A stretch of 64,000 nucleotides of DNA from Acinetobacter lwoffii (GCF_024129355.1 NZ_JAMXXP010000002.1:124001-188000), one strand, 5' to 3'; positions 10,273-20,040 are shown, counted from the first letter of the stretch. Numbers and translations are program-made. Notes: generated by a model from the sequence alone, not told the origin.

Positions 10273-11160
10273 ATGGATTCTGGCCTTATAACGATATTAC
10301 TGCCGCTGGCACTTGCAATCATCATGATGGGGCTTGGCCTTGAACTGACGCCTCGGGACTTTAGCCGTGTCACTCGCCACCCCAAAGCCGTATTTATAGC
10401 ATTGTTCTGCCAACTGGTTATTCTGGTTGGCATTGCCTTTTTACTCTGCAAGCTATTCGCTTTAACCCCATTACTCTCAGTCGGGTTGATGCTCTTGGCG
10501 GCTTCGCCCGGGGGTGCAACAGCCAACCTGTTTAGCTATCTGTTTAAAGGTGACTTAGCCCTCAATATCACTTTGACTGCTATCAACTCAGTCATCGCAG
10601 CGATTACCTTACCTTTAATTATTAATTTTTCGATCATGCATTTTATGCAGGATAGCCAGCAAGTTGGCCTGCAATTCGGCAAGATTCTGCAAGTCTTTGC
10701 GATCATCCTGATTCCGGTGGGAATTGGCATGTTGATTCGGCGCTATGCACCAGGCGTGACAGCAAAACTGAATCGGCCGCTGCGGATTTTTTCGATTGGC
10801 TTTTTGGTGCTGATTATTATTGCCACACTCATCAAAGAGCGCAGCAATATCGGTGAATACTTGACCCAGGTGGGTCTGGCGACTGCCTTGTTCTGCATCC
10901 TGAGCCTGAGTATTGGTTATCTGATTCCGCGACTACTGAATATTAATAGCGCTCAAGCCCGTGCCAGTGCATTTGAAATTGGCATTCATAACAGCACCCT
11001 CGCCATGACCATTGCCCTGACCGTGATTGGCAGTGCTGCTGTGGCGATGCCAGCCGCGGTTTATTCTATCTTTATGTATATCTTTGCTGCAATTTTTGGC
11101 AGTCTGTTGAACCGGCTTGCACCACTCCCGGCGCAAACACCTTTAACGAATCTGGATTAG
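10273..11160 (+). CDS. Bile acid:sodium symporter (BASS) family transporter, copy 2
   Basis: Also 295 residues, closely alignable to the preceding gene over its whole length (MDSGLITILLPLALAI against MDSGFFSVFLPITLAI; AASPGGATANLFSYLFKGD; FEIGIHNSTLAMTIALTV). The frame is open from 10216, but ATG 10273 has AGGAG 7 bases upstream and matches the start of copy 1. Its base composition is slightly richer in G+C than copy 1, so the duplication is not recent. It is followed by a strong terminator, so the two copies form one unit. Confidence 0.86.
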   Translation: MDSGLITILLPLALAIIMMGLGLELTPRDFSRVTRHPKAVFIALFCQLVILVGIAFLLCKLFALTPLLSVGLMLLAASPGGATANLFSYLFKGDLALNITLTAINSVIAAITLPLIINFSIMHFMQDSQQVGLQFGKILQVFAIILIPVGIGMLIRRYAPGVTAKLNRPLRIFSIGFLVLIIIATLIKERSNIGEYLTQVGLATALFCILSLSIGYLIPRLLNINSAQARASAFEIGIHNSTLAMTIALTVIGSAAVAMPAAVYSIFMYIFAAIFGSLLNRLAPLPAQTPLTNLD

Positions 11161-11179
11161 ATAAGCTCTGGAACTGTTC

Positions 11180-11206
11180 AAAGGATGCCTCAGGCATCCT
11201 TTTTAT
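11180..11206 (+). terminator. Terminator after the BASS pair
   Basis: AAAGGATGCC / GGCATCCTTT perfect stem with a TCA loop and a T-run, 20 bases after the stop codon. Confidence 0.92.
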
Positions 11207-11291
11207 TTTGGGAATGGATCAAGAAGATAGCAGCGTTGAGTCTGAACTTCCGTTACAATAGCTTTTTGAAAAATGTATAAAGGTTATTTCT

Positions 11292-12197
11292 GTGAAGTGG
11301 TTACAAATTCATATTACGGTTGAACAGGCTCAGGTTGATTTTACTGAGACATTACTCAGCTCGCTAGGCGCAGTGAGTGTGACTTTGGATGATGCTGAAA
11401 ACCAGGATTTGCTGGAACCACTTCCAGGTGAAACACCACTCTGGAATAAAGTGATTGTGACCGGTATTTATGCGCAGGAAGAAGGCGAAGAAATTGATGT
11501 TACCGCACTAGAAACCTTTATTCGTGCACAAATGCCAGATGCTCCGATCCGTCATGAACTGATTGAAGATCAGGCTTGGGAACGCACCTGGATGGATGCC
11601 TATGAGCCAATTCAGATTGCTGATAAATACTGGATCGTACCCGAATGGATGGAAGCACCTGATGCCGATGCGGTAAACATCAAGCTTGATCCAGGGCTGG
11701 CTTTCGGAACAGGCAACCACGCTTCAACTTTCCTGTGCTTACAATGGCTCGGCAAGATTGATGTGAAAGATAAAATTGTCATCGATTATGGCTGTGGCTC
11801 AGGCATTCTCGCGGTAGCTGCACTCTTATTAGGTGCGAAAAAAGCATATGCCACGGATATCGACCCACAAGCTGTACTGGCGACTCAGCAAAACGCTGAA
11901 CTGAATGGCGTACTGGACAAACTTTATGTCGGACTGCCAGAAGAATTTAGAGATGAGCTCGGCAATACCAAAGCTGACGTATTTGTTGCCAATATTCTGG
12001 CAGCACCACTGATGATGCTGGCTCCTGAGTTCGCAACTTTAATTAAATCTGAGGGACAGTTCGCACTTGCCGGAGTAATTGAAGAGCAAGTTGCTGATGT
12101 TACTAGCATTTACTCAAATTATTTTGATATATTAGAAGTAGAAAAACGAGACGAGCACTGGTGCCGTATCTCGGGTAAACGCCATAAGAACGAATGA
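11292..12197 (+). CDS. prmA: Ribosomal protein L11 methyltransferase PrmA
   Basis: SAM-dependent enzyme that trimethylates lysines and the N-terminus of ribosomal protein L11. The 301-residue protein has the N-terminal L11-recognition domain (MKWLQIHI to about residue 100) and a class I methyltransferase fold with [14 protein letters not shown], the SAM loop [13 protein letters not shown] and the catalytic-site NILAAPL. The start is GTG at 11292 with AAAGG about 8 bases upstream. It heads the prmA / zinc-ribbon / fis / purH / purD neighbourhood seen in many gammaproteobacteria. Confidence 0.96.
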   Translation: MKWLQIHITVEQAQVDFTETLLSSLGAVSVTLDDAENQDLLEPLPGETPLWNKVIVTGIYAQEEGEEIDVTALETFIRAQMPDAPIRHELIEDQAWERTWMDAYEPIQIADKYWIVPEWMEAPDADAVNIKLDPGLAFGTGNHASTFLCLQWLGKIDVKDKIVIDYGCGSGILAVAALLLGAKKAYATDIDPQAVLATQQNAELNGVLDKLYVGLPEEFRDELGNTKADVFVANILAAPLMMLAPEFATLIKSEGQFALAGVIEEQVADVTSIYSNYFDILEVEKRDEHWCRISGKRHKNE

Positions 12198-12212
12198 GCC
12201 TATAAATAATCC

Positions 12213-13088
12213 ATGAGTGACAAAAGAACCCATTGCCCTACCTGTTCCACCACCTATAAGGTCACAGTTGCTCAACTCACCGTTGCGCAGGGTATGGTTT
12301 GCTGTCCCAAATGTACCACCTCATTTAATGCCTTATCGCATTTGGTGACCGAAACCCGGAATTCGGTCACCGCCTCAATGTCTCACGCTCAGTCGAGCTC
12401 CAGCGAATTCAGCAAAACTGATGCTCAAAATAGACCAGGTGTTTATCACACGGATCAGCAGCATCGTCATAGCCTGCTACAGATTTTTGACCAAAAAGTT
12501 GAACATTCCAATATTGACCTGGAAACCTATTTAAATAACCTGAATTATTTCAGTACCGAGCCGATTTCAGTCCTGCCGAGCATGAATTGGGAAGATCAGG
12601 CAGAAAAACAAACCAAACGCGGGCCAATGTACTATATAGGCTGGAGTTTACTTAATCTGTCGCTGTTCAGCCTGCTGCTGTTTCAATTTTTCTGGTTCAA
12701 TCCGCAATACATCAAAAACAGTCACGTCATGAGTCTGGCCTTTAACAGTGCTTGTGAAGTGTTTAATTGTTCCAATCTGGAAAAATACTACACACTAATT
12801 CAGGTTAATAAAGTCAAAATCAAGGCAACCGGTAATAATGAAGCTGAGTTTAGCGGTGAGCTGATTAATTTTCATGACCGTAGTCTGGCTTTACCAATTT
12901 TAAGAATCAATCTGGAACATCGCGGTGAAGTGATTGCAACTTATAACCTGTCCTCCGAAGAGTACCTGATTGAAAGTCTGGTCAATATTCAGCGCATCCC
13001 AAAAAACAGCCCGTTTAAATTCAAATTTAAGCTTCCAGTCGATCGTAAAAGCTTTGATCGCTATACTTTGGAAATAATTCGCCCCTAA
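12213..13088 (+). CDS. Zinc-ribbon (MJ0042) and DUF3426 membrane protein
   Basis: A 291-residue protein starting with an MJ0042-type zinc ribbon (C8, C11, C31, C34), followed by a ~100-residue polar linker, one membrane helix (about residues 141-163, WSLLNLSLFSLLLFQFFWF), and a DUF3426-type domain outside the membrane. The function is not established. It starts 15 bases after prmA and is likely co-transcribed with it. In related bacteria a dusB gene often lies between prmA and fis; here this protein takes that place. Confidence 0.85.
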   Translation: MSDKRTHCPTCSTTYKVTVAQLTVAQGMVCCPKCTTSFNALSHLVTETRNSVTASMSHAQSSSSEFSKTDAQNRPGVYHTDQQHRHSLLQIFDQKVEHSNIDLETYLNNLNYFSTEPISVLPSMNWEDQAEKQTKRGPMYYIGWSLLNLSLFSLLLFQFFWFNPQYIKNSHVMSLAFNSACEVFNCSNLEKYYTLIQVNKVKIKATGNNEAEFSGELINFHDRSLALPILRINLEHRGEVIATYNLSSEEYLIESLVNIQRIPKNSPFKFKFKLPVDRKSFDRYTLEIIRP

Positions 13089-13486
13089 TCTGCTGAGAAA
13101 GCATTAAAAAATTAAAAAAAGTTAAAAAAAATGCAGTTTTCTTGCTCACTTTTGCTTAGACAATGGTATGATACGCGCCACGAAAGCTATGTGCTGCAAC
13201 TCCTCGCGACTTTTTCACAACAAATACAGTCTTGCCTAATGCGCTATAAAATTTATTGCGTATCGTGCAGATTTTTTTGTTTTGATTTTGGTCAGTAACA
13301 AAACTTTAACTATTGTTACGCTTATTTTTCGACCAAATCGCAGAGATGTGTCAAGCTACAGGCTCAATGTAATGACTAAGTTTTAGAACTTCCGTTTTAG
13401 GATCTAAAATGGAGTTCATTTCAATTTCTAGACCACTTTTATATATCACTTTACCCAAGTGATATTTGTTTTTCGGATTAATTCGC
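13089..13486 (+). promoter_or_regulatory. Long leader/promoter region of fis
   Basis: A 398-base gap without an open frame. TATGAT at 13167-13172 is a good -10 hexamer, with TTGCTC 19 bases upstream at 13142-13147 as a possible -35; a GC-rich stretch (TACGCGCCACG) follows, as seen in stringently controlled discriminators. If this promoter is used the fis leader is about 300 bases long. No small protein or recognisable riboswitch was seen in it. Confidence 0.45.
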
Positions 13487-13756
13487 ATGAATAGCAAATC
13501 TCCTATTTTTACTGCACAATCTGATGTTGCTTTACGTATCCACGTAGATCGCGCAGTTCGCCACTATTTTGCACAACTGCAGGGCGAGCAACCATCTCAG
13601 GTATACGACATGGTGCTAGCAGAAATGGAGAAACCTCTTCTATCTGTAGTTCTAGAATATACACGTGGTAACCAAACACGTGCTGCCGAGATCCTCGGAC
13701 TCAACCGTGGTACTTTACGTAAAAAGTTAAAAGCTCACGGTTTAATGAGTGAATAA
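13487..13756 (+). CDS. fis: Nucleoid protein Fis
   Basis: An 89-residue DNA-bending factor. The C-terminal helix-turn-helix ([21 protein letters not shown]) is the hallmark of Fis and matches the DNA-binding end of NtrC earlier in this window. The N-terminal half (residues 10-50) would form the dimer helices. The frame runs open from 13466 through a TTG, but ATG 13487 gives the normal family length. It lies between prmA and purH as in related genomes. Confidence 0.94.
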   Translation: MNSKSPIFTAQSDVALRIHVDRAVRHYFAQLQGEQPSQVYDMVLAEMEKPLLSVVLEYTRGNQTRAAEILGLNRGTLRKKLKAHGLMSE

Positions 13757-13760
13757 ATGA

Positions 13761-13795
13761 TAAAATGCTTGCGGCTTCCGCAGGCATTTTTTTTA
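13761..13795 (+). terminator. Terminator after fis
   Basis: AAATGCTTGCGG / CCGCAGGCATTT stem with a small bulge and a run of eight T residues, directly after the fis stop. Confidence 0.85.
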
Positions 13796-13851
13796 ACCTG
13801 TAAATTGCTGATTTTGTTTTATTCTGTTCCTTGAAAACTGTGACGAAGATC

Positions 13852-15426
13852 ATGACTATTAAACGCGCTTTAATCTCTGTGTCTGACAAGACTGGTATTG
13901 TTGAATTTGCACAAGAACTTGCTGCTCTAGGGGTAGAAATTTTATCTACAGGTGGTACCTACAAATTGTTGAAAGACAATAATGTGGCTGTAGTTGAAGT
14001 TTCGGAGCATACAGGTTTTCCAGAGATGATGGACGGCCGTGTAAAAACACTACATCCAAAAATTCATGGGGGTATCCTGGCTCGTCGTGGTCTAGACGAA
14101 GCTGTGATGGCTGAACACAACATTGATGCTATTGATTTAGTCGTTGTAAACCTTTATCCATTTGCTGCAACGGTAGCCAAACCAAACTGTTCACTTGCTG
14201 ATGCTATCGAAAACATCGACATCGGTGGTCCTACCATGGTTCGTGCTGCAGCAAAAAACCATGCATCTGTAGGTATCATCGTAAATGCTTCTGACTATGC
14301 AACTGTCGTTGCCGAGCTTAAAGCTGAGGGTGCTTTATCTCATGCAACTCGTTTTGACCTAGCAGTAAAAGCATTTGAACATACTGCTCAATATGACGGC
14401 ATGATCGCATCTTACTTAGGCGCTCGCGTAGGTAAAGAAGAAGGTCAGGCAGACAAATTTGCACGTACTTTCAATACTCAATTGAACAAAGTTCAAGACC
14501 TTCGTTACGGTGAGAACCCGCATCAAGCTGCTGCATTCTATGTAGAAGACACAGCGACTGAAGCTTCTGTTTCAACAGCGAAACAGCTTCAAGGTAAAGA
14601 ACTCTCTTATAACAACATCGCAGATACTGATGCAGCACTTGAATGTGTGAAATCATTTGCGAAGCCTGCTTGTGTGATCGTTAAACACGCTAACCCATGT
14701 GGCGTTGCAGTATCTTTAGACGGTATTCAAGCAGCTTATGATCTTGCGTATGCAACAGATCCTGAATCTGCTTTCGGTGGCATCATTGCATTCAACCGTG
14801 AATTAGACGTTGCAACTGCACAAGCGATTGTAGATCGTCAATTCGTTGAAGTGATCATTGCACCGAGCGTTGCTGAAGGCGTTCTTGAAGTAACAGGCGC
14901 GAAGAAAAACGTACGCGTACTTGTATGTGGCGAACTTCCAGCAATCGATGCGCGTCAATCGCAACTTGACTACAAACGCGTAAACGGTGGTTTGTTAGTT
15001 CAAGATCAAGACTTGGGCATGATCACTAAAGATGATCTTAAAGTAGTCACCAAACGTGCGCCGACTGAACAAGAAATCGATGACATGATCTTCGCTTGGA
15101 AAGTAGCGAAATACGTAAAATCTAACGCGATTGTGTATGCTAAAAACCGTCAAACCATTGGTGTCGGCGCTGGCCAAATGAGCCGTGTAAACTCAGCTCG
15201 TATTGCTGCAATCAAAGCTGAACATGCTGGCTTAGTAGTTGAAGGTGCTGTAATGGCATCTGACGCATTCTTCCCATTCCGTGATGGTATTGATAACGCT
15301 GCGAAAGCGGGTATCAAATGCATTATCCAACCGGGTGGTTCTATGCGTGATGAAGAAACGATTGCTGCGGCTGACGAAGCTGGTATTGCAATGGTGTTCA
15401 CTGGTATGCGTCACTTCCGTCACTAA
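13852..15426 (+). CDS. purH: Bifunctional AICAR formyltransferase / IMP cyclohydrolase PurH
   Basis: Catalyses the last two steps of IMP synthesis. The ~524-residue protein has an N-terminal IMP cyclohydrolase domain ([11 protein letters not shown], then STGGTYKLL and [12 protein letters not shown]) and a C-terminal formyltransferase domain with [16 protein letters not shown] and [11 protein letters not shown]. The frame is open from a TTG at 13831; ATG 13852 (MTIKRALIS) fits the family N-terminus better. purD follows after a 127-base gap containing a terminator, so the pair may be only partly co-transcribed. Confidence 0.97.
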   Translation: MTIKRALISVSDKTGIVEFAQELAALGVEILSTGGTYKLLKDNNVAVVEVSEHTGFPEMMDGRVKTLHPKIHGGILARRGLDEAVMAEHNIDAIDLVVVNLYPFAATVAKPNCSLADAIENIDIGGPTMVRAAAKNHASVGIIVNASDYATVVAELKAEGALSHATRFDLAVKAFEHTAQYDGMIASYLGARVGKEEGQADKFARTFNTQLNKVQDLRYGENPHQAAAFYVEDTATEASVSTAKQLQGKELSYNNIADTDAALECVKSFAKPACVIVKHANPCGVAVSLDGIQAAYDLAYATDPESAFGGIIAFNRELDVATAQAIVDRQFVEVIIAPSVAEGVLEVTGAKKNVRVLVCGELPAIDARQSQLDYKRVNGGLLVQDQDLGMITKDDLKVVTKRAPTEQEIDDMIFAWKVAKYVKSNAIVYAKNRQTIGVGAGQMSRVNSARIAAIKAEHAGLVVEGAVMASDAFFPFRDGIDNAAKAGIKCIIQPGGSMRDEETIAAADEAGIAMVFTGMRHFRH

Positions 15427-15446
15427 TTAATTTTAAATCCTCCCTA

Positions 15447-15471
15447 GCCCTCCTTAATAAAGGAGGGTTTT
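15447..15471 (+). terminator. Terminator after purH
   Basis: CCCTCCTT / AAGGAGGG stem with a short AATAA loop and a TTTT tail. Confidence 0.8.
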
Positions 15472-15495
15472 CTATATCATAGTAGAGCGAAGGGA

Positions 15496-15535
15496 GTCCC
15501 CCTTTTATCAAAGGGGGATTTAGGGGGATTCTATT
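15496..15535. repeat. GGGGGA-rich intergenic repeat between purH and purD
   Basis: CCCCCTTTT and AAAGGGGGA form an inverted repeat, followed by a second AGGGGGATT copy. Together with the purH terminator this 90-base gap is unusually structured. It resembles short dispersed intergenic repeats; a genome-wide count is needed to confirm this. Confidence 0.5.
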
Positions 15536-15553
15536 TCAGAAGGATTTTTTTTA

Positions 15554-16837
15554 ATGAATATTTTAGTTTTGGGTAATGGTGGTCGTGAACATGCACTTGC
15601 ATGGAAAATCGCGCAAGATGATAAAGTCGCAAAAGTATTTGTAGCACCGGGTAATGCAGGTACTGCAACAGAAAATAAATGCGAAAATGTTGCCTTAAAT
15701 ATTTTAGACAATGCTGCGATTATCGACTTTGCAAAAAGCAATGCAGTTGAACTTGTCATTGTCGGCCCTGAAGCACCACTTGTGAATGGTGTCGTTGATG
15801 CTTGCCGTGAAGCAGGTGTAAAAATTTGGGGTCCTACTCAATTTGCTGCACAGCTTGAAGGCTCTAAAGCATTTGCAAAGCACTTCTTAAAACGTCACAA
15901 CATTCCAACTGCTTTCTATGACGTATTTACTGAAGTAGATGCGGCTAAAGCATTTGTTGAGAAAAATGGCGCGCCAATTGTGATCAAGGCTGACGGTCTT
16001 GCTGCGGGTAAAGGCGTAATCGTTGCGATGACCAATCAAGAAGCATTTGATGCGATTGATGACATGCTTGCAGGCAATAAATTTGGTGATGCAGGTTCTC
16101 GTGTTGTGATCGAAGAATTCCTTGCGGGTGAAGAAGCATCTTTCATTTGTATGATTGATGGCGACAACATCTTGCCGATGGCAACTTCTCAAGACCATAA
16201 ACGTATTTTTGAAGGCGACCAAGGTCCGAACACTGGCGGTATGGGTGCTTACTCTCCTGCTCCTGTTGTGACGGCTGACGTATTTGAAAAAACCATGAAA
16301 GAAGTGATGCGTCCGACTGTTGACGGCATGAAAGCAGATGGTCATGTTTACACAGGTTTCTTATACGCAGGCTTGATGATTGATGAACAAGGTCAACCTA
16401 AAGTGATCGAGTTTAACTGCCGTTTTGGTGACCCTGAAACTCAACCAATCATGATGCGTTTAAAATCATCTTTAGTTGATTTGGTTGAAGCTGGTATTGC
16501 TGGTAACTTACCTGCGGAAGCTGAATGGGATGAGCGCAAGACTGTCGGTATCGTACTTGCGTCACGTGGCTACCCTGAAACGTCTAGCAATGGTGATGTG
16601 ATTTCAGGTTTAGACACTGAAATGGCAGATGCGAAAGTGTTCCATGCAGGTACTAAAGCCAATGAAAATGGTGAGATCGTGACTGCTGGTGGTCGTGTAC
16701 TTTGCGTGACTGCACTGGGTAATACCATTGGTGAAGCACAAGCAAAAGCTTTAGAACTTTGCAAAAAAGTGACATTCGACGGCGTTCAATACCGTAAAGA
16801 TATTGGTTACCGTGCGATTGCGCGTGAAAATGCTTAA
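15554..16837 (+). CDS. purD: Phosphoribosylamine-glycine ligase PurD
   Basis: ATP-grasp ligase for the second step of purine synthesis. The 427-residue protein starts with the NILVLGNGGREHALAW loop, has the ATP-grasp signature KADGLAAGKGVIVA and the metal/ATP site VIEFNCRFGDPETQ. AGAAGGA lies about 10 bases upstream of the ATG. Highly biased codon use, like purH, indicates strong expression. A terminator follows. Confidence 0.97.
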   Translation: MNILVLGNGGREHALAWKIAQDDKVAKVFVAPGNAGTATENKCENVALNILDNAAIIDFAKSNAVELVIVGPEAPLVNGVVDACREAGVKIWGPTQFAAQLEGSKAFAKHFLKRHNIPTAFYDVFTEVDAAKAFVEKNGAPIVIKADGLAAGKGVIVAMTNQEAFDAIDDMLAGNKFGDAGSRVVIEEFLAGEEASFICMIDGDNILPMATSQDHKRIFEGDQGPNTGGMGAYSPAPVVTADVFEKTMKEVMRPTVDGMKADGHVYTGFLYAGLMIDEQGQPKVIEFNCRFGDPETQPIMMRLKSSLVDLVEAGIAGNLPAEAEWDERKTVGIVLASRGYPETSSNGDVISGLDTEMADAKVFHAGTKANENGEIVTAGGRVLCVTALGNTIGEAQAKALELCKKVTFDGVQYRKDIGYRAIARENA

Positions 16838-16855
16838 TCTAAATTTTGGTTAAGT

Positions 16856-16883
16856 AAAAACCCCGCTAAGTGCGGGGTTTTTA
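16856..16883 (+). terminator. Terminator after purD
   Basis: AAAAACCCCGC / GCGGGGTTTTT perfect stem with a TAAGT loop; symmetric, so it may also stop the convergent gene that ends at 16895. Confidence 0.92.
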
Positions 16884-16894
16884 ATTAGTAATTT

Positions 16895-17947
16895 TTATTT
16901 CATTTGAGCTACTAATTCTTTCCATTCATCAAAATTAGTATCTTGTGGATTACTCCAGTTTAATTCTTTCCCGACTTTTATTTTTCTAAGACCTATATTT
17001 CTTCTACAAGTAGCTAGCTCAAGCAACTCGGATAATATTCCCCACAATTCAAAAATTACTTCATATTCTGGACGTCTTCCACTATGCACTAGTTTATTTC
17101 GAGATTTTCGAGCACTCTCTAATATCTTATAATTTTGTCTTGAGATAATTTTGGCTAACCTTAAAAGTTTATGCTTAGTTGCTATATTTTTTAAAAACTT
17201 AGCTTCTTCCCATGTTGTATGTAAACATCTTACTTGTCTTGGATAGCTATCCTTACATTTAATATAAATTTTCTTCCATAAAATTTCTGTAATTTGCTCA
17301 ACTACAATCCACAAATTATTAAGCGCATCATTATTGTTTTGATTAATTAAAGATGTATAACCATTTAATAGAAAGAATGGTGTAAAAGATGGAATTGACT
17401 TAATTATTTCCTGCCCAGCATTATAAGCGAGTCTTAGATCATTAAAATGTAAAACTCTAGGATGCATCAACGGTAGATATCGTTCAGATATAGATGCCCA
17501 ATTGCACCTTAATTGATTATGAAGCGATGGCAAATTAGAAAATAAACTTCGCTTTTCATATAATGTACCTACATCTAACTCATGAGGATGCAAGACCTCT
17601 GCATGGATCCCACCTAATAACAGGCAACACAAAATCTCATTTAATTTAGTAATACCATCAATGCGTGTTGGAAAATTTTCGCTTTGAGGGATTGCAATTG
17701 CTCCGTCATAACTAATTAAAGCACCTAAACTATCATCACTTTCTAAAGAAAGAATTCCGATTACTTTTGATAGTTGCATTCCCTCATAATCATTGTTATT
17801 GATCTGATCTAATGAAAAATTAATCCTAGGTTGTTGTTCACTAATGATTGCTGAAAAAGGTTTTAGATGAACCATCCAAGCAGGATTACTACAAACTTGC
17901 GTTTCTTGATTCTGAATCTGTTGATCATCCAACATAATTTCATCCAT
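16895..17947 (-). CDS. AT-rich orphan protein with HEPN ribonuclease-like motif
   Basis: A 350-residue protein I do not recognise as a named family. The C-terminal third is helical and contains R283-N-K-L-V-H288 (ARKSRNKLVHSGRRP), the R-N-x3-H form of the HEPN RNase active site, set in a context (an Arg/His-rich turn between two long helices) seen in ApeA/Apea-like HEPN proteins. The N-terminal ~200 residues would be a sensor or scaffold domain. The gene is much more AT-rich than purD before it and the acetyltransferase after it, and stands alone on the opposite strand, which suggests horizontal acquisition. A role in defence is inferred, not shown. Confidence 0.6.
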   Translation of the reverse strand: MDEIMLDDQQIQNQETQVCSNPAWMVHLKPFSAIISEQQPRINFSLDQINNNDYEGMQLSKVIGILSLESDDSLGALISYDGAIAIPQSENFPTRIDGITKLNEILCCLLLGGIHAEVLHPHELDVGTLYEKRSLFSNLPSLHNQLRCNWASISERYLPLMHPRVLHFNDLRLAYNAGQEIIKSIPSFTPFFLLNGYTSLINQNNNDALNNLWIVVEQITEILWKKIYIKCKDSYPRQVRCLHTTWEEAKFLKNIATKHKLLRLAKIISRQNYKILESARKSRNKLVHSGRRPEYEVIFELWGILSELLELATCRRNIGLRKIKVGKELNWSNPQDTNFDEWKELVAQMK

Positions 17948-18002
17948 GTTATATTAAATTTTAATGATTAATAGATAACATCTTATATCTTGGTCTAAGT
18001 AT

Positions 18003-18563
18003 ATGTCATCAGCTTCAATTACCACCCCTCGCCTCATCCTACGCCAATGGCAAGATTCCGACACTGCCCCATTTATCCAAATGTGTGCAGATGACGAGGT
18101 CATGCGCTACTTCCCTAAAAAAATCGATGCGACTGAAGCAACTGCATTTCTTGAACGTATTCGTACTGCCATAGAAACACGTGGATGGGGACTCTTTGCC
18201 GTAGAACTCAAAGCTACAGGCGAATTCATCGGTTTTATTGGCTTACACGTGCATCCATCTGAATTTGAAATTGCCGATGCACCTGAAATTGGCTGGCGCT
18301 TGCTACCGCAATATTGGAACCAAGGCTATGCCACTGAAGGAGCCAAAGCGGTACTGAAATATGCTTTTAGAACTCTACGACTCGAGAAAGTCATTTCTTT
18401 TACTGCATGCGTTAACACGCCATCAGAACGTGTCATGCAAAACATTGGCTTAGAAAAAGTGGGAGAGTTTGATCATCCGCTTGTACCTGCCGATCATATC
18501 TTGTGTAGACACGTACTCTATGAAAAACAGCGTTCGGATTATCTGTATATTCCCTTTTGTTAA
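18003..18563 (+). CDS. GNAT-family N-acetyltransferase (RimJ/RimL type)
   Basis: A 186-residue acetyltransferase: TPRLILRQWQDSD at the N-terminus, then GFIGLHVHPSEFE, PEIGWRLLPQYWNQGYATEGAKAV (the acetyl-CoA-binding region, Q/R-x-x-G/A form) and SERVMQNIGLEKVG. RimJ/RimL-like enzymes acetylate protein N-termini or small molecules; the substrate here is unknown. It is divergent from the HEPN-like gene, 55 bases away. Confidence 0.85.
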   Translation: MSSASITTPRLILRQWQDSDTAPFIQMCADDEVMRYFPKKIDATEATAFLERIRTAIETRGWGLFAVELKATGEFIGFIGLHVHPSEFEIADAPEIGWRLLPQYWNQGYATEGAKAVLKYAFRTLRLEKVISFTACVNTPSERVMQNIGLEKVGEFDHPLVPADHILCRHVLYEKQRSDYLYIPFC

Positions 18564-19164
18564 AACAAGCTTGCAGTATCATGACCTGAGGAAACCAAGA
18601 TCAGATACTGACTCGCTTAAGTTAATATAAAGGAAAGATTTATCTCGTTAATGATCGAATTTTCTTCATTTCCCAAAAATCAGACATTTTTTATATTTAT
18701 CTATATGCATTTTTTATATTTCTATCTTACAAAATCTTATAAAGATCACTATTTAAACACATCCATTAAAACTATATTTTCAATATAAATAATATATTGT
18801 TTTAATTAACATTTTGTTTAAAAGATCTTTTTTTTATTCGACTAAAGAGATAAGCAAGGCTTTTCTATCCAGTATATCGAATATAGATTTATTGCTATGA
18901 TATCCACAACTTCAGAGCCCCTAAACCTTTCCATGTACTTATAAAATATCTATTTTCTCTCTCCAAAATAGATCAAGTACATCAGATTTGGGCTGCCTCT
19001 GACTTGATCAAGTTCATCAGAACTGTTGCTGCACGCTTGCATCTTCTGATCTCAAGCCCTCCTTAGCAATGATCAAGCCACCTACTTAGATCGTAATAAA
19101 ACTCTTATTTAACACGATTTAAAAATGCTTATACTCTAGGCAAGAATAGAATTAGGACAATTTC
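18564..19164. other. AT-rich 600-bp region upstream of metQ
   Basis: No credible gene. The left 350 bases are very AT-rich. The right part carries the direct repeats listed separately and a TATACT -10 candidate at 19130-19135, about 30 bases before metQ. I did not recognise a SAM riboswitch or MetJ box array. Confidence 0.5.
18971..19021. repeat. Two 16-bp direct repeats upstream of metQ
   Basis: GATCAAGTACATCAGA (18971-18986) and GATCAAGTTCATCAGA (19006-19021) differ at one base and start 35 bases apart. The second overlaps the palindrome ACTTGATCAAGT (19002-19013). They lie 110-160 bases before the likely metQ promoter and could be operator sites. Confidence 0.5.
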
Positions 19165-20040
19165 ATGAAAAAGTTACTTGGCGTTATCTTGAGTGCCTCT
19201 GTATTGACTTTAACTGGGTGTGGTAAACAGGAAGCGCCTGCCACTGATGCAGCGCAAACTAAAGATGCAAATGGTCTTCAAACTGTAACTATGGCTTCGA
19301 CCGGTTCAGATGCAGACGTATGGCGTTATATCGCGACCCTGCCTGAAACCAAAGCAGCTGGCATCAAACTTGATGTGAAAAATTTCACTGACTATGTGTC
19401 AATGAACACGGCAGTAGCCAACAAAGAAATTGATGTGAATGCATTCCAGTCTTATGCCTATATGGTGGCTTATAACGATGCCAACACAGCCAAAATTGCG
19501 CCTCTATCTACCACTTATTTAGAGCCAATGGGCATTTACTCAAGCAAAGTAAAATCTTTGAATGAGTTTAAAACCGGTGCGACCATTGCCATTCCGAATG
19601 ACGGCGCAAACGAATCACGTGCATTATTGCTTTTACAATCGGCAGGTCTGGTTAAGTTAAAAGCTGGTTTTGACAATGTCAAAGGCACAACGTCTGATGT
19701 GACCGAAAATGCAAAACAAATCGTGATTAAGCCGATTCAAATGGCGACTGCAGTACGCGTAAAAGACGAAGTGGATGCGATTGTGCTGGGCAATACCCTG
19801 GCAATGGAAGGTGGTTTAAACGTATTAAAAGATGCGATTTACTATGAGCCAATTGATCAAAGCACAAAAATGAACGTCAACGTATTAGCGGTTGCAGCAG
19901 ACCGTCAAAACGATCCAGTCCTGCAAAAAGTAGGTGCGTTGTATCATACGCCAGCAGTAAAAGCATATGTTGATGAACATTTTGGTGGTACGAAAGTTGC
20001 GGTAAACAAACCGGTGACGTATTTAACTGAATCAAAATAG
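19165..20040 (+). CDS. metQ: Methionine ABC importer, substrate-binding lipoprotein MetQ
   Basis: Binds methionine outside the inner membrane and delivers it to MetNI. The 291-residue precursor has a lipoprotein signal ending LTLTGCGKQ (lipidated cysteine 19). The mature part follows the NlpA/MetQ fold, with VNAFQSYAYM and IAIPNDGANESRALLLLQSAG as family marks. Here metQ comes first, unlike the metNIQ order of enterobacteria, and is separated from metN by a hairpin that could lower downstream expression relative to the abundant binding protein. Confidence 0.95.
   Translation: MKKLLGVILSASVLTLTGCGKQEAPATDAAQTKDANGLQTVTMASTGSDADVWRYIATLPETKAAGIKLDVKNFTDYVSMNTAVANKEIDVNAFQSYAYMVAYNDANTAKIAPLSTTYLEPMGIYSSKVKSLNEFKTGATIAIPNDGANESRALLLLQSAGLVKLKAGFDNVKGTTSDVTENAKQIVIKPIQMATAVRVKDEVDAIVLGNTLAMEGGLNVLKDAIYYEPIDQSTKMNVNVLAVAADRQNDPVLQKVGALYHTPAVKAYVDEHFGGTKVAVNKPVTYLTESK

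Noticed and set aside
15447..15535. CRISPR-like repeats between purH and purD
   Set aside because: The repeats are inverted and short with no regular spacers; they are a terminator and an intergenic palindrome. No CRISPR array was seen anywhere in the window.
15887..16345. 152-residue open frame antisense to purD
   Set aside because: Mirror of a strongly codon-biased gene; purD is certain on the other strand.
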